Positions 51,918 through 60,554 of a DNA stretch of 64,000 bases are shown in pieces. Under the pieces are notes generated by a model. It did not search any database. It saw only the letters and a list, made by a program, of their open reading frames with translations, and had not been told where the DNA came from. Both the position numbers and the translations under genes were made by a program. Within the stretch, counting starts at the first letter, position 1. Every line of letters starts with the position of its first letter. Source of the stretch: Alteromonas macleodii ATCC 27126 (GTDB lineage: Bacteria > Pseudomonadota > Gammaproteobacteria > Enterobacterales > Alteromonadaceae); contig NC_018632.1 of assembly GCF_000172635.2 (NCBI RefSeq), positions 744,001 to 808,000 of the forward strand, in the 5' to 3' direction.

Positions 51918-54900
51918 CTATAGTGTAGGAGGCCGGCGCAAATCCAGCGTATTTGGATATTCTTCATTCTCGGCTTCTTCCAAAGGTAAATCAAAATCAC
52001 CGCGACCTTCATGGTCAACCACATACTGTGTAGCAAAGTGAGGCGACCACTCAGGCATGGAAGGCGATGCCACCGACGGGGTATGACCGTGATCCCAGAA
52101 TCTGGCAATACGCCTTCCTTCAGCCTCAAAAGCGTTGACCGGCATAGTAGAGAAATTGCGCCCGCCCGGGTGACTAACATGATAGGTAAATCCGCCTAAA
52201 GAGCGGCCCGCCCAGCTGTCGTAAACATCAAAGACCAACGGCGCGTGCACGCCAATGGTCGGGTGAAGCGCCGATGCAGGGTGCCACGCTCTAAAGCGAA
52301 TTCCGGCTACATGTTCTCCGCGAATATTGGTGGGTTTTAACGGTAATCTGCGGCCGTTACACGACACTATGTAACGGTCTGTATGCATGTTTGAAACAGT
52401 GAGCTGGACGCGTTCAAGTGAGCTGTCAACATAACGCGCAGTTCCGCTGCCTGTCGCTTCTTCACCCAATACATGCCATGGCTCAATAGCGCTAAAGAGA
52501 TCTAGCTTAATTTGACCGACTTCACGGCTACCGCAGCGAGGGAATCGAAACTCAAAAAACGGATCGAACCATTCAAGCTTAATGGGAAAGCCTGCTGCGT
52601 TTAGGTCGCTACATACTTCAGCGATGTCTTGCCGAACGTAATGGGGCAGCATAAAACGATCGTGAAGCTCTGTGCCCCACCGCACCAGTTTCTTCTTGTA
52701 TGGTTGTTTCCAAAACCACGCTAGCAGCGTGCGCAGAAGAAGCATTTGCATCAAACTCATTCTGGCGTGAGGAGGCATTTCAAAACCGCGAAACTCTACA
52801 ATGCCCAATCGCCCCGTGGGCGAGTCGGGGTTGAATAGTTTATCGATACAAAACTCTGCACGATGGGTATTCCCTGTCAGGTCAGTCAGCAAGTGCCGAA
52901 GGAGGCGGTCAACCAACCAAGGTGAGGGAACTTCGCTATCGGGAATTTGAGAGAATGCAATTTCCAGTTCGTACAGCCTTTCATCCCGCGCTTCATCGAC
53001 ACGAGGCGCTTGGCTAGTCGGGCCGATGAACAGGCTCGAAAACAAATAGGAAAGCCCAGGGTGATGCTGCCAATAGGTAATAAAGCTTCGCAGAATGTCT
53101 GGACGCTTTAAAAACGGGCTCTCTAACGGTGTCGGCCCACCCATTGTCACGTGATTTCCACCTCCTGTGCCGGCGTGCCGTCCATCAAGCATGAATTTTT
53201 CTGTACCGAGTCGACATGACTTGGCCATGGCATAAAGGGCATGGGTATTTTTTACCAGAGTATGCCAATCGGATGCAGGGTGAACATTGACCTCGATAAC
53301 ACCGGGGTCGGGGGTAACCGCAAACTTTTCAACGCGACTGTCGTAGGGCGGAGTATAGCCTTCTAATATCACGGGAATATCAAGTTTATCAGCGATGGAC
53401 TCAATAGCGTTCAGCAGCAGCGCATAATGTTCAAAGTGGCTTACAGGCGGCATAAATACGCATAACTTTCCGTCGCGCACTTCTAAACAAAGGGCGGTTA
53501 ATACTGACTTTTCACTAATATACCCTTTGTGAGACGTTGGGGATGAGAGCGTGCCGGTCATGTCAGCAGGATCCCGTTCTGCTAGCGCATCTGGACTACC
53601 TAAGCTACTCAACGGCAGCCGATAACCTAATGGAGAGTCGCCCGGTAACAAGAAGCAGTGTCCTCGTTTAAACGACCATACGCTACTTTGCCATCCGTCA
53701 AAAACCGTGTCGTAGGCGAGGGGAATAATAAAGCCCACGGGTGTATCTAAACCCTGTTCCAACTTGGCTAAAAAGCCTTTGCGGGTCATTGCGTGAAGCA
53801 GTTCTGGGGCGTCGGGTGACGGGTCTTGCGGAAGGTTACCCTCTTGCCATAAATGATACAGCACGTCTTCATAAGCGGTGACAACAACCTTTTCACTTAA
53901 ACCCAACGCCGTGGCTAGTTGAGTAGCAAATGTTTGCGCTTCGTTTTGTGAGAAAGAATAGGTGGCGTTGTTGTCAGCAAGTAGTGCTTGATTATGCCAG
54001 ATAGGCGTTCCGTCTTTACGCCAGTAACAGGCATATTGCCAGCGAGGTAATGGCTCTCCGGGATACCACTTACCCTGTCCATAATGGCGAAAGCCACTAT
54101 TACTAAAGCTTTCCACCATTTTCATGAAAAGCGTGTGCGCTAAAATGCGTTTCTCCTTGCCGTCGGCGGCGGTATTCCACTGTTCGCTTTCCATATCATC
54201 AATGGAAATAAACGTGGGTTCGCCGCCCATGGTGAGGGTTATCCCTGCATTAACTAAGTCTTTGTCTATTTGGCCTCCAAGCCTATCGATAGCGGCCCAC
54301 TGGGCATCGCTGTAAGGCTTGGTTACACGGGGCGGTTCGTGTAAACGTTGTACGTTGTTGTAGAAGCTAAACGTTGATTCACATTGATCGATGGCACCGG
54401 TAACCGGCGCTGCCGACAGTGGTTCGGGGGTACACGCCAATGGAATGTGCCCTTCACCTGCGAAAAGCCCAGACGTAGGGTCAAGGCCAATCCATCCCGC
54501 TCCGGGAACATATACCTCACACCATGCGTGCAGGTCGGTAAAGTCTTTTTCCGGGCCACTGGGGCCATCAAGAGACTTTTCATCACTTGCCAATTGAACC
54601 AGGTAGCCGGAAACAAAGCGCGATGCCAGCCCTAAATGCCGAAATAGCTGAACCAATAGCCAAGCCGAGTCACGACACGAGCCGCCTTTTTTCTGCAGAG
54701 TTTCGTCGATACTCTGGACTCCGGGCTCCATGCGCACACCGTATTCAATCAGGTCGTATACGGCGCGGTTTACACCCACTAAGAAATCTACGGTAGCAAC
54801 AGGCTCTTTAGGCTGCTGATTGTCAATTAACTGCTGAAACAAAGACGATGCATCTTCTGTCTCAAGGTAGGGTGTTAAGTCTCTCGCCAGCCGTTTTTCG

Positions 54901-55217
54901 TACGAAAACGGAAAGGTTTCAGCGTAAGACTCTAAAAAGAAGTCAAAGGGGTTAATAACCGTCAGTTCGGCAACAAGGTCTACGGTGAACCAGAACTTTT
55001 TAGTCTTCTCAGGAAATACTACGCGTGCAAGGTAGTTACCAAACGGGTCTTGCTGCCAATTGATAAAATGATTCTCAGGATAGACTTTTAAAGAGTAACT
55101 TTTTATTGGTGTTCGACTATGCGGAGCAGGGCGAAGGCGGAAAGTATGCGGTGACATACTGATACTTCTATCGTAGTGGTATTCAGTATGATGTGTGATC
55201 CCTACAGTGATTGTCAT
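51918..55217 (-). CDS. Transglutaminase-DUF2126 protein
   Basis: First gene of the operon, 1099 aa. N-terminal transglutaminase-N part (MTITVGITHHTEYHYDRSIS, FRLRPAPHS), transglutaminase core with Cys at about 177 (GGSCRDSAWL), His at about 229 (DLHAWCEVYV) and Asp at about 244 (GLDPTSGL), then the large DUF2126 region (about 320-1090; LTMGGEPTFISIDDMES, GTGGGNHVTMGGPTPLESPF, FRGFEMPPHARMSLMQMLLL, GFTYHVSHPGGRNFSTMPVN). DUF2126 contains GTGGGNH and related motifs resembling glutamine-synthetase-type amidoligases in part; that link is an inference. ATG 55217 is supported by GGAG 8 nt upstream. No signal peptide. Confidence 0.93.
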   Translation of the reverse strand: MTITVGITHHTEYHYDRSISMSPHTFRLRPAPHSRTPIKSYSLKVYPENHFINWQQDPFGNYLARVVFPEKTKKFWFTVDLVAELTVINPFDFFLESYAETFPFSYEKRLARDLTPYLETEDASSLFQQLIDNQQPKEPVATVDFLVGVNRAVYDLIEYGVRMEPGVQSIDETLQKKGGSCRDSAWLLVQLFRHLGLASRFVSGYLVQLASDEKSLDGPSGPEKDFTDLHAWCEVYVPGAGWIGLDPTSGLFAGEGHIPLACTPEPLSAAPVTGAIDQCESTFSFYNNVQRLHEPPRVTKPYSDAQWAAIDRLGGQIDKDLVNAGITLTMGGEPTFISIDDMESEQWNTAADGKEKRILAHTLFMKMVESFSNSGFRHYGQGKWYPGEPLPRWQYACYWRKDGTPIWHNQALLADNNATYSFSQNEAQTFATQLATALGLSEKVVVTAYEDVLYHLWQEGNLPQDPSPDAPELLHAMTRKGFLAKLEQGLDTPVGFIIPLAYDTVFDGWQSSVWSFKRGHCFLLPGDSPLGYRLPLSSLGSPDALAERDPADMTGTLSSPTSHKGYISEKSVLTALCLEVRDGKLCVFMPPVSHFEHYALLLNAIESIADKLDIPVILEGYTPPYDSRVEKFAVTPDPGVIEVNVHPASDWHTLVKNTHALYAMAKSCRLGTEKFMLDGRHAGTGGGNHVTMGGPTPLESPFLKRPDILRSFITYWQHHPGLSYLFSSLFIGPTSQAPRVDEARDERLYELEIAFSQIPDSEVPSPWLVDRLLRHLLTDLTGNTHRAEFCIDKLFNPDSPTGRLGIVEFRGFEMPPHARMSLMQMLLLRTLLAWFWKQPYKKKLVRWGTELHDRFMLPHYVRQDIAEVCSDLNAAGFPIKLEWFDPFFEFRFPRCGSREVGQIKLDLFSAIEPWHVLGEEATGSGTARYVDSSLERVQLTVSNMHTDRYIVSCNGRRLPLKPTNIRGEHVAGIRFRAWHPASALHPTIGVHAPLVFDVYDSWAGRSLGGFTYHVSHPGGRNFSTMPVNAFEAEGRRIARFWDHGHTPSVASPSMPEWSPHFATQYVVDHEGRGDFDLPLEEAENEEYPNTLDLRRPPTL

Positions 55218-55493
55218 GCTATGGCTCCATTGCCAATTGATATACAAACAGCACAAAAAATCACCTTATATCCAAGTGAGTAAACTTACAAGAAGAAGCG
55301 ATGGGCAGAAATGTAAAACCCAAAAATTATGTGCTTCAACGGTAATCTCGTTACTCACGATATTGAATAATGTATACTCACCCCAATATATGCGCTATAA
55401 AACAGCGCGTGTTTTAAGCGCGACTTTTCCTTCACAGATAGACAATTCACTACTTTGAGAGCACTAAACTTTCGCCACGGGTTTTCATCCTAC

Positions 55494-55820
55494 ATGCCGC
55501 TTTTCATGGCATGGGTACTCTCGTGCCTCATCCTTAGTGCAAGCTTCCAAAGTGGTCAAATTAATAATGAAGTTGAAGTAAGTCAGCAGTCACCACTTGC
55601 CCAATTTAACTACGCGGGCAAAAGCTATTCGTTACGGTTTACCGGCACTAAGCTAGAAAACAGTGACGATCAAGGCGATGGACCTGAGGCAATTGTTGAA
55701 TTGACCTTGGGGTTTATTGCTCTGGCTATTGTGTCGTGTTTGGGTATGGCAAATGTTGTACCCCGTGCTCGCAAACACTACCGCCAACCTTCTCGCGGCC
55801 CACCTTTATCCCTGAGCTAA
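55494..55820 (+). CDS. Hypothetical two-helix membrane protein
   Basis: Unrecognised small protein upstream of secDF. From ATG 55494 it is 108 aa: a hydrophobic N-terminal segment (PLFMAWVLSCLILSASFQSG), a polar middle (NNEVEVSQQSPLAQFNYAGK, LENSDDQGDGPEA) and a second hydrophobic helix (IVELTLGFIALAIVSCLGMA) followed by a basic tail. A TTG at 55455 would add 13 residues. It lies 85 bp before secDF and may be co-transcribed. The arrangement suggests a periplasmic loop between two inner-membrane helices. No function proposed. Confidence 0.6.
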   Translation: MPLFMAWVLSCLILSASFQSGQINNEVEVSQQSPLAQFNYAGKSYSLRFTGTKLENSDDQGDGPEAIVELTLGFIALAIVSCLGMANVVPRARKHYRQPSRGPPLSLS

Positions 55821-55905
55821 TTCTCTTTTTGCCTTAATGCGCTAGCACGTTCGCTTAGCTGCAAATTAAGGCGCTTCAAAAAATTAAATTATTCAGGATT
55901 TTAAA

Positions 55906-58473
55906 ATGGCACGATTTTCATTTCGTGGCTTTGTGTATGTGCTCATCGTTATGCTCGGTTTACTGAGCGCTGCGCCCAACATATTGCCACAATCAATTAA
56001 ACAGCAGTTACCTACGTGGTACACCACTTCCACACTATCTTTAGGCTTAGATTTGCAAGGTGGTTCGCATCTGCTATTAGCCGCAGACACCAACGCCTTG
56101 TTTGAAAAGCAACTCAACAGCTTTTCGAGCGACTTACTTAGCGAATTGCGCAGTCAAAACGTGCGCTATACAAAAACGTCTCATTCACTCACTCATAAAG
56201 ATAGTCGTTCTGGAAGTGTCGTCTTTACATTGCGTAGTGCAGATGATGCGAGAAAGGTAAAAGACACCGCATATCAAATTTCCGCTCAGCCAAATGGTTC
56301 AAGTGCACTTGATGTAGAGATAAAGCAAAGCACCGTTACCCTTACGCTTAACGAGCTATACACCGAACAACTGGTTAAAGACACGTTAAGCCGAAGTGTT
56401 GAAGTAGTTCGAAAGCGTTTGAACGAAACGGGGCTTACTGAGCCTAGTGTTACGCTACAAGGTAAAGACGCCATTTTAGTTCAGATGCCGGGTATGTCTG
56501 ACCCCACTCAAGTTAAAAAATTATTGGGCACTACCGCACAAATGACTTTTCACTGGGCCGCGAACAGCCAGTCTGAGCAGGTAATGAATAAGCAAGATGC
56601 GGCGGGTAATACCTATCGCTTAGAGCAAAAAGTGGCGCTAGAAGGTGAGCATATTACTGATGCGGCAGGTGTCTTAAGTAGTGAAAATGGCCAGCCAGTA
56701 GTGACGTTCCGATTAGACAGCGCAGGTGCCAAGCAGTTTGCCACTATGACACGTGACAACATCGGCCGTGTGCTTGCTATCGTCCTTGACGACAAAGTGG
56801 TTACAGCCCCCGTCATAAATAGCGTGATTCCGGGTGGTCGTGGTGAAATAACCGGTAACTTTACATTGCCCGAGGCGGGCAACACTGCACTAATGCTTCG
56901 CACAGGTGCGCTACCTGTGCCACTTACCATTATAGAAGAACGCACGGTGGGGCCTGATTTAGGCAGCGATGCAATTCAAACCGGAGTGGAAAGCGGTGTG
57001 GCAGGTGCGTTACTGGTATTGGCATTCATGGTAGCGATTTACGGCAGGTGGGGCGCTATCGCAAGTTTTGCTCTTTGTATCAATATGGCGTTGGTGTTTG
57101 GCGCATTAACCCTGTTTGGCGCAACCCTGACGTTACCGGGCATAGCAGGTTTGATCCTAACCATGGGCATGGCAGTCGATGCGAACATTTTGATTAATGA
57201 ACGTATTCGTGAAGAAAGTAAAAAAGGTCGTCCGGCAGCCAGTGCAATAGAAGTGGGTTTTGATAAAGCGTTCGCGACTATTGTGGATTCAAACTTCACC
57301 ACACTAATAGCGGTAAGCTTGTTGTTTATGTTTGGTAGCGGCCCTATTAAAGGGTTTGCAATTACAATTGCCCTTGGTCTGGTGTCTTCGGTATTTACTG
57401 CTGTAGCCCTAACTAAAATGTTAATGCTAAGAGTGGTTAAGTCGAAGCACAAGAATACGCAAGATCGCGCGCAGCAGCGCGTTCCTTTGCGCTTTTCATC
57501 ACCGCTTTTGCGGTTAAGCGATAAGCTAAGCGGTATTAATTTTCTGGCAAAGCGTAAAATTGCACTCGCTGTTTCGGTAGTGCTAACAGTGCTTTCAATC
57601 GGCTTGTTTGCTAAGCCTGGCTTACATTATGGCGTCGACTTTACCGGTGGCACCATGATTGAGTTGACCGCACCAACCCTTACTACCGATGAGCTAAGGA
57701 ATGTGATTGAAAGCAATGGCTTTGATCAGGTAGCAATTCAAGAATATGGCAGTGAACATCACTATTTATTGCGAGCCCCTGTTCTAGATAGCAGTGGCGA
57801 GCTTGAAAATAGCAACGCAAAGCAGACTGACGCACTAAAGCGTGCGATTTCGCAGGCCGACAGTGAGGTAAGTTTTGATAAAATTGATATGGTTGGACCC
57901 AAAGTCAGCGGAGGCTTTGCCGAGCTATCCATTCTAGCATTGCTTATCGCAGGTGGCGGCATGTTGGTGTATCTGTGGGCACGCTTTGAAGCGCATTTTG
58001 CGAGCGCAGCGCTGCTAACCGTGATACTCGATTTAACCAAAACCATAGGCTTTTTCGCGCTTACGGGTATCGAATTTAACTTAACGGCTGTCGCAGCACT
58101 ATTGGCGCTCATTGGTTACTCTATAAACGATAAGGTTGTGGTGCTTGATCGCATCCGTGAATTATTGCGTTTAGACCCAAACAAGCCATTGGCAGATACC
58201 ATTAATGAGGCCGTGAACAGCACGTTAAGCCGCACGGTATTCACTTCCGTTACCACGCTGTTGGCATTGTTACCGATGGCTATTTTTGGCGGTGATGCCG
58301 TAGAAAGTTTTGCAGTCCCTATGGTTTTTGCTGTCGTGATTGGCACGTCATCGACCTTGTTTATCACCTCTACGCTGTTGTATTTGTTGGGCAGTAGAAG
58401 AGAGAAACAAGGTAAAGCGCAGTTAAAGCCTACTGCAGAAGAGATTAAGGCTTCGTTGTCGCACATCCCTTAG
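55906..58473 (+). CDS. secDF: Fused protein translocase subunit SecDF
   Basis: Proton-motive-force-driven accessory subunit of Sec translocation, here as one 855-aa chain. SecD half: first helix (GFVYVLIVMLGLLSAAPNIL), LGLDLQGGSHLLLAAD, GLTEPSVTLQGKDAILVQMP and GMAVDANILINERIREESKK. SecF half from about 520: helix ALAVSVVLTVLSIGLFAK, YGVDFTGGTMIELTAPT and GYSINDKVVVLDRIRELLRL. Both halves keep the conserved Asp/Arg motifs. Most Gammaproteobacteria have separate secD and secF beside yajC, so this fused gene, not next to yajC or tgt, is probably an additional paralogue. AGGA lies 7 nt before the ATG. Confidence 0.95.
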   Translation: MARFSFRGFVYVLIVMLGLLSAAPNILPQSIKQQLPTWYTTSTLSLGLDLQGGSHLLLAADTNALFEKQLNSFSSDLLSELRSQNVRYTKTSHSLTHKDSRSGSVVFTLRSADDARKVKDTAYQISAQPNGSSALDVEIKQSTVTLTLNELYTEQLVKDTLSRSVEVVRKRLNETGLTEPSVTLQGKDAILVQMPGMSDPTQVKKLLGTTAQMTFHWAANSQSEQVMNKQDAAGNTYRLEQKVALEGEHITDAAGVLSSENGQPVVTFRLDSAGAKQFATMTRDNIGRVLAIVLDDKVVTAPVINSVIPGGRGEITGNFTLPEAGNTALMLRTGALPVPLTIIEERTVGPDLGSDAIQTGVESGVAGALLVLAFMVAIYGRWGAIASFALCINMALVFGALTLFGATLTLPGIAGLILTMGMAVDANILINERIREESKKGRPAASAIEVGFDKAFATIVDSNFTTLIAVSLLFMFGSGPIKGFAITIALGLVSSVFTAVALTKMLMLRVVKSKHKNTQDRAQQRVPLRFSSPLLRLSDKLSGINFLAKRKIALAVSVVLTVLSIGLFAKPGLHYGVDFTGGTMIELTAPTLTTDELRNVIESNGFDQVAIQEYGSEHHYLLRAPVLDSSGELENSNAKQTDALKRAISQADSEVSFDKIDMVGPKVSGGFAELSILALLIAGGGMLVYLWARFEAHFASAALLTVILDLTKTIGFFALTGIEFNLTAVAALLALIGYSINDKVVVLDRIRELLRLDPNKPLADTINEAVNSTLSRTVFTSVTTLLALLPMAIFGGDAVESFAVPMVFAVVIGTSSTLFITSTLLYLLGSRREKQGKAQLKPTAEEIKASLSHIP

Positions 58474-58504
58474 GCGGCACAAGTTCCTTAACCCCAATAC
58501 CTCA

Positions 58505-58542
58505 GCGTGCTTTTGTACCTCAATACATTGGTGCAAAAACGC
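58505..58542 (+). terminator. Imperfect hairpin after secDF
   Basis: GCGTGCTTTTGTACC and GGTGCAAAAACGC pair with two small irregularities around a 10-nt loop, 32 bp after the secDF stop. No strong T-run follows, so termination is a guess. Confidence 0.35.
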
Positions 58543-58567
58543 GGTAAGGTAGCAGTATTAACAGGAA

Positions 58568-58618
58568 CCCTTGATGCTCTCACGCATACCCAAATAATTT
58601 GCGTGAGAGCATCAAGGG
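58568..58618 (+). promoter_or_regulatory. Perfect 19-bp hairpin in the antiporter leader
   Basis: CCCTTGATGCTCTCACGCA (58568-58586), 13-nt loop, and its exact reverse complement (58600-58618). The 3' arm ends 5 nt before the AGGA Shine-Dalgarno (58624-58627) of the antiporter. No T-run follows. As RNA it would be a very stable structure next to the ribosome site. Confidence 0.75.
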
Positions 58619-58634
58619 CAATAAGGAACGTATA

Positions 58635-60098
58635 ATGTTTGCAGTTGATCACATTATTTTACTCAGTGCAGTGCTTGCCATTTTGGGCGTACTGGCCAGT
58701 AAATTGTCCCCGCGCTTTGGCGTACCTGTTTTAGTTTTATTCCTTGGTGTAGGTATGTTGGCTGGAGAAGATGGTATCGGCCGAATCTTCTTTGATAATG
58801 CTGATGCTGCGCATGCCATTGGTACATTTGCGCTTATTCTCATCCTATTTGATGGCGGTCTACAAACGTCAAAAAAGTCCATAGCGCAGGCGTGGAAACC
58901 CGCCGCGTTGCTCGCCACTTTTGGCGTAATTGGTACGGCAGTGGTCACCGGTATCGCCGCTATGGTTATTCTCGATTTACCGCTTTATAAGGGCTTATTG
59001 CTTGGTGCTATTGTAGGGTCGACAGACGCCGCAGCAGTGTTTTCTGTTCTGCGCAACGCTGGTATACGCATTCCTTCAAAAATAAAATCCACACTAGAGC
59101 TGGAAAGTGCGTCGAATGATCCAATGGCCATATTCCTCACAATCGGCCTTATTACGCTTATTCAAGACAGCACCACTAAGCCAGTTGACTTACTTTCGCT
59201 GTTTGCCAGTCAAATGGGAGTGGGAGCGATAGTGGGCCTTGCTATCGGCGATATTGCAGTATGGCTTTTCAGACGCGTCACCTTAATGGCCATCGGTTTG
59301 TACCCGGTATTTGTGATGTTGTTTGGTGTATTGTCTTTTGGCCTTGCTGCGAACTTAAATGGCAGCGGCTTTCTCGCTACCTTTATTACGGGTGTTGTCG
59401 TGGGTAACAGCCGCTTTGCTTATCAGCGTAATACGTTTGTGTTTCTGGATGGGCTGGCCTGGCTTGGGCAAATTGCCATGTTCGTTATCTTAGGTTTGTT
59501 GGTAACGCCCACCGAGCTGTTTGTTAATTGGAAAGAAGGCCTTTTAATTGCGTTTGTGCTTATTTTTATTGCACGTCCGCTGGTGGTTATGCCGATTTTA
59601 TTGCTTTCAAAATTCTCGTTCAAAGCATCGCTGCTTATATCATGGGTGGGTTTACGCGGTTCGGTGCCAATTATACTCGCTATATTTCCGCTAATATTCG
59701 GCATGCCATACGCCGAGCTCATTTTTAATGTCGTGTTCTTTATCGTGCTTATTTCTGCCTTGTTGCAAGGTTCCACCTTACCTTATGCGGCGCGTAAGTT
59801 AGGCTTAGTGTTGGACGATGAAGTAAAGGAATCGAGCACGCTGGAGATTGTAAAAGTCGCTAAGAGCAAGCGCGAGCTTATAGAAATAGAGGTATCTAAG
59901 TTATCGCCGGCACTACATAAAACCATTAGTGAATTAGCCCTTCCCGATAATACGGTAGTGGCGATGATTGCCCGCGGAGAAGAAACCCTTATACCCAAAG
60001 GAAGTACCAAAATAGAAATGGGCGATCAAATTTTCATTATCACCAAACTGCTTGATAAAAACGCCGTTGAGCACTGCTTTTACAGCGAGCAGGAATAG
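58635..60098 (+). CDS. nhaP2: Potassium/proton antiporter, CPA1 family (CvrA/NhaP2 type)
   Basis: Inner-membrane cation/H+ exchanger. About 12-13 hydrophobic helices: VLVLFLGVGMLAGEDGIGRI, ALILILFDGGLQTSKKS, LLGAIVGSTDAAAVFSVLRN (with the paired Asp region), LELESASNDPMAIFLTIGLI and LISWVGLRGSVPIILAIFPL. A cytoplasmic RCK_C-type domain follows (LIEIEVSKLSPALHKTISEL, GSTKIEMGDQIFIITKL), a hallmark of the CvrA/NhaP2 branch. ATG 58635 (487 aa) has AGGA 7 nt upstream; an in-frame start at 58599 would lie inside the hairpin loop. The 3' end lies just before rnpB. Confidence 0.9.
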   Translation: MFAVDHIILLSAVLAILGVLASKLSPRFGVPVLVLFLGVGMLAGEDGIGRIFFDNADAAHAIGTFALILILFDGGLQTSKKSIAQAWKPAALLATFGVIGTAVVTGIAAMVILDLPLYKGLLLGAIVGSTDAAAVFSVLRNAGIRIPSKIKSTLELESASNDPMAIFLTIGLITLIQDSTTKPVDLLSLFASQMGVGAIVGLAIGDIAVWLFRRVTLMAIGLYPVFVMLFGVLSFGLAANLNGSGFLATFITGVVVGNSRFAYQRNTFVFLDGLAWLGQIAMFVILGLLVTPTELFVNWKEGLLIAFVLIFIARPLVVMPILLLSKFSFKASLLISWVGLRGSVPIILAIFPLIFGMPYAELIFNVVFFIVLISALLQGSTLPYAARKLGLVLDDEVKESSTLEIVKVAKSKRELIEIEVSKLSPALHKTISELALPDNTVVAMIARGEETLIPKGSTKIEMGDQIFIITKLLDKNAVEHCFYSEQE

Positions 60099-60122
60099 GG
60101 TGCTATTGTAAGGTACTTCATG

Positions 60123-60128
60123 TAGAAT
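60123..60128 (+). promoter_or_regulatory. Probable -10 element of rnpB
   Basis: TAGAAT, with TG two bases upstream region-wise (TGTAGAAT), sits 7 nt before the predicted mature 5' end of RNase P RNA. No good -35 hexamer was seen at the right spacing. Confidence 0.4.
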
Positions 60129-60135
60129 GCGCCGC

Positions 60136-60486
<351 letters not shown>

Positions 60487-60507
60487 TTTTCCCAAAAGAA
60501 AGTGAAG

Positions 60508-60540
60508 CCTCTACCTGAAGGGATATTTCCTCAGGCAGAG
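60508..60540. terminator. Hairpin between rnpB and TonB receptor
   Basis: CCTCTACCTGA and TCAGGCAGAG pair with one mismatch around a 12-nt AT-rich loop. It follows the rnpB 3' end by about 22 nt. A smaller TCTTTT CCC AAAAGA hairpin (60485-60499) precedes it. T-run is lacking on the plus strand. Confidence 0.45.
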
Positions 60541-60554
60541 ACATTTATCGCTCG

